NCBI GenBank assembly: GCA_023101885.1
Contig: JALPQD010000396.1
Location: forward strand, 124,001-188,000
Reading direction: 5' to 3'
DNA from: Typhlomys cinereus
Lineage: Eukaryota > Chordata > Mammalia > Rodentia > Platacanthomyidae
Length of the DNA stretch: 64,000 bases
A program made the translations under genes and the position numbers. The notes under the pieces were generated by a model. That model was given only the letters and a program-made list of their open reading frames with translations, was not told the origin of the DNA and did not search any database. Numbering within the stretch: the stretch's first letter is position 1; each line of letters starts with the position of its first letter. Positions 28,201-34,670 of the stretch are shown in pieces.

Positions 28201-28919
28201 CGCCGGGGCTCCCCAGCCGGCCCGGTGCAAGAAGCCGGGGCTCCCCAGCCGGCCCGGTGCAAGAAGCCGGGGCTCCCCAGCCGGCCCGGAGCAAGAAGCC
28301 GGGGCTCCCCAGCCGGCCCGGAGCAAGAAGCCGGGGCTCCCCAGCCGGCCCGGAGCAAGAAGCCGGGGCTCCCCAGCCGGCCCGGAGCAAGAAGCCGGGG
28401 CTCCCCAGCCGGCCCGGAGCAAGAAGCCGGCTCGCGCCCGCAAAGGCAGCGGGGGCGCGCGGGGGCCGGCGCGGTGCGCGGCCGCACGGGGTTCGCCGAG
28501 CGACTCGAGAGCCCCGGGAAGGCGGCGAGGGGGCGGCGGGCGGGCGCCAGGCAACCGCAGAGACGCGGCCCCGCGCCCCGCAGGCCGCCGCGGCGAGCGG
28601 CCCCGGGACCCGCGCTGCGCAGGCCCCGGCGGAGGGCGCGGCGGCCCCCGGCAGGCCGGCCCGGGAGGCGCCGAGGCCCCCGCGCGCCCCGAGGCCCCCG
28701 CGCGCCCCGAGGCCCCGAGTCCCCGCCGGGCCGACGGTGCGGGAGCGGCGCGCAGGCCAGGCCGCCCCGGAGCGCCCGCCGCCCGCCCGCCCGCTCCCCG
28801 GCGCCGCGCCCGCCGCGCGGCCCGCGCCCCGCTACCTTGTCGCAGTAGCGCCCCACCAGCTGCTTCATCCGCCAGTGCGGCGCGGTGAACACGTCCACCT
28901 CGTCAGGGAAGGGCGCCAT
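1..28919 (-). CDS. FBXL5: FBXL5, iron-sensing F-box/LRR protein (gene span, 3' end outside window)
   Basis: FBXL5 is the substrate receptor of an SCF (SKP1-CUL1-RBX1) ubiquitin ligase that destroys IRP2 (IREB2) when cells are iron- and oxygen-replete. Ten coding exons are seen (joined from 28919 down to 2493; 84, 216, 96, 187, 183, 126, 149, 83, 723 and 149 nt = 665 codons plus 1 nt), all with GT/AG borders and compatible phases. Layout: N-terminal hemerythrin-like domain (about residues 1-160), F-box (about 202-248), acidic linker, then C-terminal leucine-rich repeats. The known iron ligands H15, H57, E58, E61, H80, H126 and E130 are all present at those numbers. The human protein is 691 residues; here the frame appears one residue shorter, in exon 9. 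The final coding exon, expected to encode about 25 residues with three Fe-S cysteines, is not found and should lie left of position 1. Start chosen by match to the family and a strong Kozak context (G at -3, G at +4). Confidence 0.97.
747..1013 (-). mobile_element. Young tRNA-derived SINE (DIP/B2-like)
   Basis: Antisense copy: T-rich and (TG)n end first, closing with gagccacctctccagcccc. It is flanked by a perfect 16-bp target duplication, acatcctataaatctt, at 731-746 and 1014-1029. It contains a C10-plus run at 903-916. Confidence 0.93.
1700..1918 (-). mobile_element. B1-like and ID-like SINE fragments
   Basis: 1720-1837 reads as a diverged antisense B1 (gtgtagccaggctagacttgaactc ... aagtgctgggatcacaggc in outline). 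1853-1918 resembles an antisense ID element (ctcaacccggggcgcttcatgc start). Both are in FBXL5 intron 10. Confidence 0.6.
2493..2641 (-). CDS. FBXL5: FBXL5 coding exon 10: LRR with first Fe-S cysteine (residues 616-666)
   Basis: 149 nt, acceptor CTTGCAG, donor G|GTAAT. It encodes [20 protein letters not shown], then a second LRR and [15 protein letters not shown]. The Cys of YFYYC is residue 661 here, matching human C662, one of four ligands of the redox-active [2Fe-2S] cluster that controls IRP2 binding. The exon ends one base into the next codon. No continuation is seen in the remaining 2.49 kb on this strand. Confidence 0.96.
2878..3147 (+). mobile_element. Older tRNA-derived SINE
   Basis: Begins ggggctagaaagaataagcc, has the B-box-like gtcctgagtttggattt, and ends in a (CA)n tail. 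It belongs to an older, CpG-poor subfamily than the copy at 747. It is in FBXL5 intron 9. Confidence 0.85.
3240..3830 (+). mobile_element. Old L1 fragment (ORF2 3' end)
   Basis: Decayed sequence in sense orientation resembling the end of mammalian L1 ORF2 and the 3' UTR (acacccaagagaactgaa, acttgtacatgaatattcag, then a degenerate 3' UTR). No open frame remains. Class assigned from memory of L1 consensus text. Confidence 0.7.
4090..4245 (-). mobile_element. B1-like SINE
   Basis: Antisense B1: ggccccggctagcctagaac, ctgggttataggcatatgcc, ending in the terminal catgcctggc. In FBXL5 intron 9. Confidence 0.75.
4465..4605 (-). mobile_element. Diverged B1-like SINE
   Basis: Antisense, recognised by gagacagcatctcacc near the start and atgctgggatcacaagccc near the end. 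Strongly diverged. Confidence 0.5.
5460..5805 (+). mobile_element. B4/ID-like SINE followed by a B1 fragment
   Basis: 5460-5690 starts ggggctgaggtgcagatcag, typical of ID-derived SINEs, and continues into B1-like text (agttcaaagtcagcctggga). A second B1 start, gttggacatggcagctcatgc, follows at 5739. In intron 9. Confidence 0.6.
6069..6354 (-). mobile_element. Young tRNA-derived SINE
   Basis: Antisense, CpG-rich copy with intact promoter boxes, close to the source-like form (cgcctgcaaggcggaggctt). Flanked by a 14-bp target duplication, atcaccatgtgttt, at 6054-6067 and 6355-6368. It ends 135 bp from the exon 9 donor. Confidence 0.95.
6489..7211 (-). CDS. FBXL5: FBXL5 coding exon 9: LRRs and Cys-rich insert (residues 375-616)
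   Basis: 723 nt with no stop. It starts [20 protein letters not shown] (LRR), runs through a long, less conserved Ser/Thr/Glu-rich insert, then [20 protein letters not shown], a Cys-rich segment (about residues 516-570, with [14 protein letters not shown] and YCGHSFCC), and ends [18 protein letters not shown]. Between WQQQCAS and FAYCGHS the frame seems one residue shorter than the human protein I recall, which would account for a 690-residue total. Donor GTGAG, acceptor TTGCAG. Confidence 0.96.
8001..8083 (-). CDS. FBXL5: FBXL5 coding exon 8: LRR (residues 348-375)
   Basis: 83 nt, too short to stand out as an open frame. It encodes [20 protein letters not shown] then ISDSAFD, a canonical F-box-type leucine-rich repeat (LEHLDLTQT). 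Acceptor TTCTAG, donor GTTAG (less usual at +3/+4, but the only site that keeps phase). The last two bases, AG, complete a Ser codon with exon 9. Confidence 0.95.
8355..8695 (-). mobile_element. B4-like SINE
   Basis: Antisense: ttgagattgggtctttaatt, gccagtctggctagcagctt, ending in tgctgagcatctcccaagt. In FBXL5 intron 7. Family given by resemblance only. Confidence 0.6.
9036..9184 (-). CDS. FBXL5: FBXL5 coding exon 7 (residues 298-347)
   Basis: 149 nt, from a TATAG acceptor to a GTATG donor. It encodes [20 protein letters not shown] through [23 protein letters not shown]. This is the start of the LRR region; the [12 protein letters not shown] piece is the first leucine-rich strand. The exon ends exactly after a Met codon (phase 0). 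Confidence 0.96.
9185..9878. other. FBXL5 intron 6, right part, nothing recognised
   Basis: AT-rich intronic sequence without exon, RNA gene or clear repeat. Confidence 0.5.
9879..9933. repeat. (CA)n microsatellite
   Basis: About 55 bp of CA dinucleotides with one interruption. In FBXL5 intron 6. Confidence 0.97.
10321..10585 (+). mobile_element. MaLR/URR1-like repeat
   Basis: Resembles a family seen six more times here: cctctggagccataagcctaat, caataaatttct polyadenylation-like text, and a tail ending agagtactgagata. Exact class (MaLR LTR versus a URR1-type element) is uncertain. In intron 6. Confidence 0.6.
11028..11098 (-). mobile_element. ID-like SINE fragment
   Basis: Antisense ID-like text: gggggatcaaacacagggcc followed by gtgctctactttaatctata. 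Confidence 0.55.
11548..11673 (-). CDS. FBXL5: FBXL5 coding exon 6: acidic linker (residues 256-298)
   Basis: 126 nt, split codons at both ends. It encodes the acidic stretch [20 protein letters not shown], then [20 protein letters not shown]. The acceptor is TAG with a modest pyrimidine tract; the donor is GTACG. The stretch joins the F-box to the LRR domain and has no known catalytic residue. Confidence 0.95.
11674..13786. other. FBXL5 intron 5
   Basis: AT-rich, no exon or clear repeat recognised. Confidence 0.5.
13787..13969 (-). CDS. FBXL5: FBXL5 coding exon 5: F-box (residues 195-256)
   Basis: 183 nt. It encodes [20 protein letters not shown] and onward through an [14 protein letters not shown]-box core and [19 protein letters not shown] to HWARG. 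The F-box binds SKP1 and links the protein to CUL1. Donor is GTATG. The acceptor is ATTGCAG preceded in the transcript by a pure run of about 30 T, seen as A on the plus strand at 13977-14006. Confidence 0.97.
13977..14006 (-). repeat. Poly-T tract at the exon 5 splice acceptor
   Basis: Thirty A on the plus strand, i.e. (T)30 in the FBXL5 transcript, only 7 nt from the exon 5 boundary. It serves as the whole polypyrimidine tract. Homopolymers of this length are length-unstable. Confidence 0.95.
14010..15755. other. FBXL5 intron 4, left part
   Basis: AT-rich intron; no gene or clear mobile element recognised. Confidence 0.5.
15762..16092. repeat. 22-25-bp minisatellite with CACGTG sites (FBXL5 intron 4)
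   Basis: About 14 tandem units of the form cgtgtgtgagcatgcaggag..., alternating with gggtgtgaacctgcacaggg. A higher-order pair (ggacaagggtgtgaacctgc next to cgcaggacacgtgtgtgagc) recurs. CACGTG or CACGTGTG appears in most units. It is open in several frames on both strands, which explains the spurious reading frames there. Confidence 0.95.
16137..16444 (-). mobile_element. Older tRNA-derived SINE with a long (TG)n tail
   Basis: Antisense: (TG)n at 16159-16209, agagggcactgtatgtccct, ending gagccatctctccagca. Flanked by the near-perfect duplication cagtcctccatttt (16123-16136) and cagtcttccatttt (16445-16458). Confidence 0.93.
16707..16893 (-). CDS. FBXL5: FBXL5 coding exon 4 (residues 133-194, split 195)
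   Basis: 187 nt, beginning [18 protein letters not shown] and ending SVDEKSDT plus the first base of a Glu codon. It completes the hemerythrin-like helical bundle and the linker to the F-box. Acceptor TTTGCAG, donor GTGAG. Reading past the donor gives a few intronic residues and a stop, which marks the exon end. Confidence 0.96.
17226..17438 (+). other. Unidentified plus-strand open frame, possible gene fragment
   Basis: A 70-codon frame on the strand opposite FBXL5, in intron 3. Codons look protein-like, with balanced composition: [20 protein letters not shown], then [15 protein letters not shown] and [10 protein letters not shown] before the stop. It is open for 15 codons upstream of the ATG back to a TAA. 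No poly(A), no target duplication and no repeat match is seen. I do not recognise the protein. It could be a decayed retrocopy or transposase fragment, or chance. No function is claimed. Confidence 0.3.
17440..18338. other. FBXL5 intron 3, left part
   Basis: AT-rich, nothing further recognised besides a T-rich run at 17828-17843. Confidence 0.5.
18339..18434 (-). CDS. FBXL5: FBXL5 coding exon 3 (residues 101-132)
   Basis: 32 codons, phase 0 at both ends (TTTCAG acceptor, GTAAG donor). It encodes [12 protein letters not shown] through [11 protein letters not shown], giving the last two hemerythrin ligands, H126 and E130, in the HMKEE motif. Confidence 0.97.
18574..18660 (+). mobile_element. 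ID-like SINE
   Basis: ggttggggtgcagctcagca start and ccccagcactacct text are typical of ID elements. In FBXL5 intron 2. Confidence 0.6.
19035..19410 (+). mobile_element. Old tRNA-derived SINE
   Basis: Diverged sense copy (ggagactgctcagtgattaa, gcctggaaggtagagcctgg) with a CA-rich and A-rich tail, possibly with an internal insertion near 19200. In intron 2. Confidence 0.75.
19735..20010 (+). mobile_element. MaLR/URR1-like repeat
   Basis: Contains ctcctctggaactgtaagca, cagagttgtgcttgagaaca and a terminal gtagcaagaaagagtaact, matching the family described at 32455. In intron 2. Confidence 0.6.
20528..20813 (-). mobile_element. Older tRNA-derived SINE
   Basis: Antisense: TG-rich start, agagggcactgtggaggccc, ending cttaacccctgagctacctc. 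In intron 2. Confidence 0.88.
21328..21541 (-). mobile_element. Older tRNA-derived SINE, tail-truncated
   Basis: Antisense: gtggaggcccaagggtgaca to gtctccttcctagcccc; the (TG)n end is missing. It ends 128 bp from FBXL5 exon 2. Confidence 0.83.
21670..21885 (-). CDS. FBXL5: FBXL5 coding exon 2 (residues 29-100)
   Basis: 72 codons, phase 0 at both ends, bordered by a TTCAG acceptor and a GTGAG donor. It starts [12 protein letters not shown] and ends GLKNVK. It carries the hemerythrin ligands H57, E58, E61 and H80 (the MHEQIE block and the YNVHSDN block). The sequence looks essentially identical to the mammalian protein as I remember it, in keeping with strong constraint on the iron site. Confidence 0.97.
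22470..24600. other. FBXL5 intron 1, left half
   Basis: 22475-22625 has ID-like text (ggggctagaggcagtgtgga). The rest is AT-rich with no exon or element I can name. Confidence 0.45.
24600..25220 (+). mobile_element. Old L1 fragment split by a SINE
   Basis: 24600-24765 and 25008-25220 read as one decayed L1 ORF2/3' UTR segment (ttctaagtatatggcctaag; aacatggaaaacactgctga). A tRNA-derived SINE with an A-rich tail (24803-25007, sense) interrupts it, so it is the younger of the two. Confidence 0.6.
25290..25505 (-). mobile_element. Older tRNA-derived SINE, 5' end degraded
   Basis: Antisense: gtgtacaaggcactgtatgt, gtggaggcccaagggtgact, ctgcttgctcccagagcc. The A-box end is poorly preserved. In intron 1. 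Confidence 0.75.
25510..27950. other. FBXL5 intron 1, right part
   Basis: A B1-like fragment lies at 26899-27000 (gggccgaatgcggtaagagc ... gggacactgtctcac in outline). No exon is recognised. Composition shifts to CpG-rich near 27950. Confidence 0.45.
28203..28436. repeat. 32-bp GC-rich minisatellite in FBXL5 intron 1
   Basis: Seven copies of a 32-bp unit beginning ccggggctccccagccggcc run from 28203 to 28426, followed by a partial copy. The first two units have ggtgcaag and the later ones ggagcaag. Because 32 is not a multiple of 3 and the unit has no stop, all frames stay open; this produces spurious long reading frames on both strands. It starts about 400 bp inside intron 1. Confidence 0.95.
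28678..28720. repeat. 18-bp GC tandem repeat in intron 1
   Basis: About 2.5 copies of gaggcccccgcgcgcccc lie within the CpG island, 120-160 bp inside intron 1. Confidence 0.75.
28836..28919 (-). CDS. FBXL5: FBXL5 coding exon 1 (residues 1-28)
   Basis: Encodes [20 protein letters not shown] and eight more residues ending YCDK. It contains H15, the first di-iron ligand of the hemerythrin domain. The donor is AAG|GTAGC, phase 0. The frame stays open upstream of the ATG through GC-rich sequence with further ATGs, so an N-terminal extension is not excluded by stops, but the family starts here. Confidence 0.97.
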
Positions 28920-28997
28920 CGCCGCAGCCTCCGCGTCCGCCCGAGCCGCCGCCTCTCCATAGACACCCGCGCCGCGGGCAGAGGCGGCGCGCCCCCT

Positions 28998-29007
28998 GCG
29001 CATGCGC
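28998..29007. promoter_or_regulatory. NRF1-type palindrome GCGCATGCGC
   Basis: A perfect GCGCATGCGC palindrome lies 79 bp upstream of the FBXL5 start codon, where a TATA-less housekeeping core promoter would be expected. NRF1 binds this consensus. The placement is direct observation; use by NRF1 is inference. Confidence 0.6.
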
Positions 29008-29035
29008 CCGCCCCGTCGGCGCGCGCGCCCGGCCG

Positions 29036-29173
29036 GCCGACGCGCGGGAGCGCGCGGACCGGCGCCGGGCGGGGCCGCAGCCCACATGACCGGCGCGCGC
29101 GTCCGAGAGGCCGACGCGCGGGAGCGCGCGGGCCGGCGCCGGGCGGGGCCGCGACCCACGTGACCGGCGCGCA
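29036..29173. repeat. 74-bp tandem duplication upstream of FBXL5
   Basis: Two copies of a GC-rich segment beginning gccgacgcgcgggagcgcgc lie head to tail (29036-29109 and 29110-about 29173). The first copy contains cccacatgacc, the second cccacgtgacc, so only the second has an intact CACGTGAC E-box of the USF/TFE type. Confidence 0.8.
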
Positions 29174-29462
29174 GAGGCTCGCGGCTCTCCGCGGCGCTGC
29201 GAGCGCCTTGGGGGTCCTGCCCGCGCCCCGGCGGGGTCCACACGCTGCGTGCCCACCTCCAGGCTCGTTAGCGGGCGGGGGCCGTGCCCGGGGCGCGGGT
29301 GCGAGGCCGCCCAGTACGCGGCCACTCGCGGGCGCGGGGAGCCCGGGGCGGGGAGCGAGGCCGCGGGGAGCCCGGGGCGGGAAGGGAGGCCGCGGGGTAC
29401 CCGGACGCGCCCGGGGCCCGTGAGCCGGCAGCGTGGCGCGTGGGCGTCACGGCCCCGGGACC

Positions 29463-29478
29463 GGTCCCGCCATTTTAA
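29463..29478 (+). promoter_or_regulatory. YY1-like CGCCATTTT element
   Basis: The motif cccgccattttaagc sits at the edge of the FBXL5 island. CGCCATNTT near a transcription start is typical of YY1-dependent promoters and in this orientation would fit a plus-strand (divergent) transcript. No coding exon downstream is recognised. Confidence 0.4.
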
Positions 29479-30139
29479 GCGGGTGCTGCAAAGAGGAGGT
29501 TCAAGGAGCTCGCGGTGGAGGAAAGACGGGGCCGCGGCCACCGGCCCTGCGCAGCCCTCCCCTGGCCCCGGGGCTGGTAGAAGTGAGCGAGGCCCGAGAG
29601 CCGTGCGAGGGCGTTGGGCAAAGGCACCAGGACTAGATGCGCCCGCCTGCCCGTGGGCTGCCGCGATGCCTCGACAGTGGGGAGCTCAGATACCCAGAAG
29701 TAGCGATGAGATCCGGGGTCTGCGCACCCCGTGCTGCCCACCTGCCGACAAGAGTTAGGCACGCTGCAGCCCCTGGTTAGCCGCAGGGCTGGCAGCCTAG
29801 ATGAGCCGGTGCTGAGCACGGAGCGAGTTCCCGTGGTGAGGTCTAGGAGCCCCTGCGCGCATCCTGAGCGCTCCGCCACTGTCCGTGTGACATAGACAGC
29901 CGTGGGCTGCACTGCCGCAGGCCGAGACGTTGCCCGGGTCTCCTAAGTTAGTGAGGAAGTTGATTGTACCGACCTCGGCCTGGCTCTCTGCCAGGCACTG
30001 TATGTTGACACAGACTTGGTTTATATCCAGGATATGAGGAAACAGGAAAAGTGCTGACTTTCCTAAGTGGATTTCTTCCTCTTTCTCTTACCCTTTTTTT
30101 TTTTTTCTGTTTCAACAGGGATTTACCTCCGTTGTTGGT

Positions 30140-30405
30140 GGCTTCTATGTGTGTATGGGTGGGGTGCGTGTATTATGCATATTTTTGCATGTGCGTGACA
30201 TGCTTTTGTGTAAGACTGTGTGGAGACCAGGGTTGATACGGGAATCCTCGCCATAGCATTCTTTTGAGGCTGGGTCTTTAACCAAACCCACAGCTCTCTG
30301 AGGGCTAGTCTGGCTACTCACCTTGCTTTGGGGGACCCTAGATTCTGCCTTGGGGTTCTGAGCTGGCGGCATTTTACACCAGATGACCACAACTGTGGCC
30401 CTTTT
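30140..30405 (-). mobile_element. B4-like SINE
   Basis: Antisense: gtgtggagaccagggttgat, gaggctgggtctttaaccaa, gctagtctggctactcacct. Same family as 8355-8695. Confidence 0.6.
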
Positions 30406-31450
30406 CTGGGCATGTGATTTAAAACGTGAATGCTCTGTTTCTACTGAGAAAATCGCTCTGTCCCCATTTCTTCGTTGAATCCTTTCTCTCCAACTGTCTC
30501 GGGATGTCAGACCCCAAATGTGCTAGTTTATAGAGAAACGCTATATAGAAAATGCACTTTCGTTTTCAAGCTATCACACTGACAATAAAGAACAAATGAG
30601 GAATCAAGCGTCCTTGCAAGTTCTACGACATATTGTGTGTCTTGTTCACTTGTGTGCCTTGTTCACTGGCACCAGAGTAAGCCCTAGACCCAGACACATC
30701 GCAGAAGTGTGTGGCTGTCACTCTGCTGTATTGCAGATAAAGTCACCACTAAACATGTACGGGGGAACAAAGGATTTATTCTCTTAAGATTTCTGGTTAC
30801 AGCTCCTTATCCAGCATGGCAGGAGAGCTCACACCAACACCAGGGCTGAAGGAACTAGCCACACCATACCCACATTACAGTTGAGACAGGGACCATCCTT
30901 ATTTGCCAGGCCAGCATGTCAGGCTAAGAATACACAAGGATGCCCCATCTCAGTTTCTTCTATTTTATTCCTCTGCCCAGGGGCTAGTCCCACCTACCAT
31001 GGGGTCTTCCCCATCCACCAGACAATCTCTTGCAGGTTTGTTCTGGGCTTAACCACTAATTCTCTACAAATGTGCCCAGAACTCAAACCTTCGACTATCA
31101 GTTTGACACCTGTGTCTAGCTATGACAGTGTAACAACAAAATACCTACCAAAAAATATAAGACCTATGAGTCATATTACTATTCAAGGAAACAGTTCCCA
31201 TTATTTGTGTATAGTCAGTCATCTGATACATAGATACAGGGAATTCATGCTGACCTTTCGTATAAGAGACAGGACTGATTAGTGTCATGTTAGTGTAATG
31301 TCATTATAGGCTCCCACAGCCACAGCAGACAAATTATTATTGTGGTCCTCCCTGTAAGCTTCGTCACCTCTGTGTGATTTCTGCAGGTATGACAAGAGAC
31401 AATGCTAACAGACCACCTCTCCACTGGCACCATAAGAAAGCTGGATGCCT
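30406..31450. other. Intergenic, probable old transposon remnants
   Basis: A 133-codon frame (30881-31282, plus) has low-complexity hydrophobic and Ser/Thr content and no domain. 30800-31320 reads like decayed interspersed-repeat text (aactagccacaccataccca; tgacagtgtaacaacaaaat). Not called as a gene. Confidence 0.4.
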
Positions 31451-31713
31451 GGGGCTGGGGAAATGGCTCAGGGCTAAAGCCTTTGCCTCACAGGCAGAAG
31501 GACTTGAGTTTGGATCCCTGATCCTACATTAAAAAGACAAACAAAAAAAAGGTCTGCATTCCTGATCCTGGGAAGGCAGAGCCTGGAAAACCCTAGAGCG
31601 GAGCCATAAAGAGGGCAGAGAAATCCAGGACGATTGATTTCCCCAAGTCGGCCTTGGTCCTCCACAGGCACAGACACTTAAATGCCTCTTGTACAGTTTA
31701 AAAAAAAAAAGAA
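31451..31713 (+). mobile_element. Older tRNA-derived SINE
   Basis: Starts ggggctggggaaatggctca, has B-box-like gacttgagtttggatccc, and ends in A-rich sequence that runs into the purine tract at 31715. Confidence 0.88.
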
Positions 31714-31714
31714 G

Positions 31715-31775
31715 AAGCAAAGGAGGGAAGGAGAAAGGGAGGGAGGGAGGAATGAAGGGAGGGAGGGATGAAGGT
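31715..31775. repeat. (GGGA)n purine tract
   Basis: About 60 bp of gggagggagg-type polypurine immediately after the SINE A-tail. Confidence 0.85.
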
Positions 31776-32429
31776 TAAATAAAATGTGTGAACTGAGCAA
31801 TGGAAATGCGTATGAAGGGCCTGTTTGGGAAGGTGGGTATCCGTTGAACCATTCTCATTCTCTGGGGGAAAAAGAAATCTGCATTAGGAGGGGAAAACAG
31901 TCAAATTGTTTTCTGGTAAACTGAGAATATGACAGAAGCCTGTTGTGCAGTATTGCCCAAGTGTACTTCTGAGGATCCTGGAAAGGATGGGGCAATCCCA
32001 AAGCATGTCGTTGTTTACTCGCAGCTGTGACACAGCACTTCCCCAGCACTGGGCTGCCTGTGAAAAGACATGTAATTACATTACAGCTGGAGCCCTCGTC
32101 CTAACCAACTCTGTACCAGAGCTGACCGTCCCCACTGGAGAAAATACCCAATCAGCAACTGCTGCAAGCTAAGTTGATTGGGGTGAGCTTTAATAATGAA
32201 CAATAAATAGGACTATTGATAGAAAAGAGACCTAGTGAATTGAAATGCAAGGCGTGCTTTTTAATTTCCCTTTGGCGTTCTTTATATGCCAATGGATCCC
32301 AGTTTATGAAATACTGTCTATATACAGGTATATGTACATATTTGCAATGTCCCCGCAATCTTTGTTTTAAACAATGCACAGTATTTCTCTATTGGTTCTC
32401 ATTATGTAACTGTAGACATGTTGCTAGAC

Positions 32430-33075
32430 ATGTGTGTTAGTTTCCTAGGACTGTTGTCATGGTTTGAAATGCGAGTTGTCCACCACAGACTCATGCGTTT
32501 GAATCTTTATTTGGGAAGGTCATGGCACCTTGAAGAGGTGAAGCCTTGCTGGACGAAGGTGGTCACAGGTGGTGGGCCCTGAGGCTGGTGAGCCCACCCT
32601 GCTTCAGTTAGTGAATCTGCTCTTGAGCTTCTGTGATGTCCCAGTGACTTAGGTCTTCTCCAGCTGCTGCCACCAGCCATGCCGTTTCTGGCATGAAAAA
32701 CTGCATCTCGCCTCTGGAACCATAAGCTAAACAAATTTCCCCTTTTCTCCCTCTAAGTTGTTTGAACAGCAGCACAAATAACAACTAATACAACTGTCCT
32801 AACAAAATTCCACATACAGGGCGACTTCAATGACAGAAGTTGGTTTTCTCCCAGTTCTTGAGCTGGAAACAGAAGATAAAATGTCAGCACCTTAGGCATC
32901 TTTGGAGGCCTCTGTGCCCAGCTCGCAGATGACCGTCTTTTCTCTGTCCTTACGTGGCCTTTTCTGTGTGTGCTTCTCTGGCTTGTTCTGATCCCTTCTG
33001 ACCCTGGCCCCTTCCAACCACATCATTGTTAAGTGAGTTGCTTCTTTATGTTTCATTTCCAGGTGCAATCACGTT
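32430..33075 (+). mobile_element. Ancient interspersed repeat (DNA-transposon-like), split
   Basis: After removing the LTR at 32455-32792, the text runs gttagtttcctaggactgtc, then taacaaaattccacatacag, then gaccgtcttttctctgtcct. This is familiar as a mammalian-wide repeat of DNA-transposon type; I cannot name the family with certainty. Confidence 0.5.
32455..32792 (+). mobile_element. MaLR-like solo LTR nested in an older transposon
   Basis: Begins tgtcatggtttgaaatgcga and ends aacaactaataca (TG...CA, 338 bp), with the 5-bp duplication actgt on both sides (32450-32454, 32793-32797). It has polyadenylation-like text (cataagctaaacaaatttcc). The flanks, gttagtttcctaggactgt and cctaacaaaattccacatac, join into one old interspersed repeat, which was therefore the insertion target. 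Confidence 0.75.
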
Positions 33076-33979
33076 CTTGGGAACTGGAAGATAGGACTTC
33101 ATAGTAAGAATTTAGGGCTTGTACTAAACAGCCTATAATACCACAGGAAGAAATTTTCTTCCAAAAACATTATAAAACCTTTCTCACAAGGACAAAAGAA
33201 AGTTGGCAACAAAAAGATCAATCAATAGAATACCAAATATTGGATAAATAAAAGTTGCATATCAATTTCATTTAAAACATACCATTGTAAAAGGCAGAAG
33301 ATTAATCCCTGCTAACTAGCAAAAAAAGAAATGAAACTAAACTGTATTATTAAATTTAAAAAATATGAAAAACACTGCTAAGTATATGATCATTTGTGGG
33401 GAAAAATGTTTCTAGAATAACATAACAGAAATGTGTAAACTAAGCTTCTGGAATAGAAAGCTCTTAAGTGAATGGAAAGATGGCTTGTTGCACAAGCATA
33501 GGAAATGGAGTTCAGATTAAGACACTCATAAAAGCCAGCAGGCAGGCTTTATGGCCCATAGGAATCCCAGTCTTGGGAAGAAGAATAGGAAACCCTCAAG
33601 GCAGGCTTACTGATTGGCAAACTCTGGGTTCAATTGAAAGACCCTGCTTCAATAAATAAAGTGACAAATGATTGAGGAAGATAGCCAAAAGCAACTTTGT
33701 ACATTCACACACTCATGCCTGTACACATGCATATGTGCACATATATTTGAATAATACACCAAAGCATTTAAATGGCTTTTTAAATAGCCACAACTTTGGT
33801 ATTTTGGATATGTAAAAATGGTAACAATAACTATCTTTTGTCTCTTATTTGGTGTGAGCTATTATCCCCAAAATTTTCAGCCTAAATTTCCCAAATACTG
33901 CGCAGTTGAGAAAAAAACAAATGAGAACTTTTTTAAGTTTAGGGTTTCAATTTAATTCACATTAACCACAATTATTGTA

Positions 33980-34325
33980 TGTTGTGATTGAAATGGAAAA
34001 CCTCCCCTATAAATTTGTGCTTCAAACACTGGGTCTTTAGCTAGTAATGCTCCTTGGGAGGCTGTAGAATTTGGAAGATGGGGCCTGATTGAACACACTG
34101 GATTTAGAGGTGATGGCTTTTGACGCTTACAGTTTAGCCTCACTTCCTACCCTCTGTTTGCTTCTTGGGGCATGAGACTTGTACAAGCAGCCTTCAACGC
34201 TTCCTGCCACCTTGCCTTCTCACTGTGATGCACAACATTCTCAAGCAATAAACCAAAATAAATCCTTCCTCACATAGTTGATTGCCAGATCTCTGGTCTC
34301 AGCAACAGGAAAATTTACTAATATA
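33980..34325 (+). mobile_element. MaLR/URR1-like repeat
   Basis: Starts tgttgtgattgaaatggaaa, contains caataaaccaaaataaatcc, and ends cagcaacaggaaaatttact. No clear target duplication. Confidence 0.65.
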
Positions 34326-34670
34326 GAATGTGATGTCGTAGCTGTGCCTAATCTCTGAGGCCACCCTTCCTCGCAGACACGTCAAGATGCTTATCCCTGG
34401 AGACCTTTGGTCACCTCTGCCATGCTTCTGACACAACTCTGACAGCATTCCAGTGAGTTTTAGCTGGGGATCTCCTTAGACACCACTAATCCCCTGGGTG
34501 ATGCACACAAGACGCACTTTGCCTGGGCTAAATTTCTAGCTACCCAAAATTGCTAACATTGCCCTTGAAAGGTTGGGGTGCATGTCTCGCCTGGACATTT
34601 TCCAAATCAGGGGCTTTTTTGTATACACAATGTATCTTGGATCTATTTCCAGAACTTTAAGTTTGTATTT

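Larger units (their letters stand above)
27950..29930. promoter_or_regulatory. FBXL5: CpG-island promoter of FBXL5
   Basis: Nearly 2 kb of very CpG-rich DNA surrounds exon 1, in strong contrast to AT-rich flanks. No TATA box is seen near the start codon. It holds the NRF1-like palindrome at 28998, tandem GC-rich repeats at 28203 and 29036, and a YY1-like site at 29467. CpG is retained on both sides of the ATG, so transcription could start on either strand. Confidence 0.9.

Noticed and set aside
28920..29243. N-terminal extension of FBXL5 from upstream in-frame ATGs
   Set aside because: The extension is Arg/Ala-rich translation of promoter DNA; the family starts at MAPFP and the ATG at 28919 has a strong context.
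27769..29541. Very long open frames (up to 426 codons) on both strands across the FBXL5 CpG island
   Set aside because: They arise from stop-poor GC-rich DNA and the 32-bp repeat; only the 28 codons of exon 1 match a known protein and end at a good donor.
30881..31282. 133-codon plus-strand frame
   Set aside because: No domain, no similarity I know, and the sequence looks like decayed interspersed repeat.
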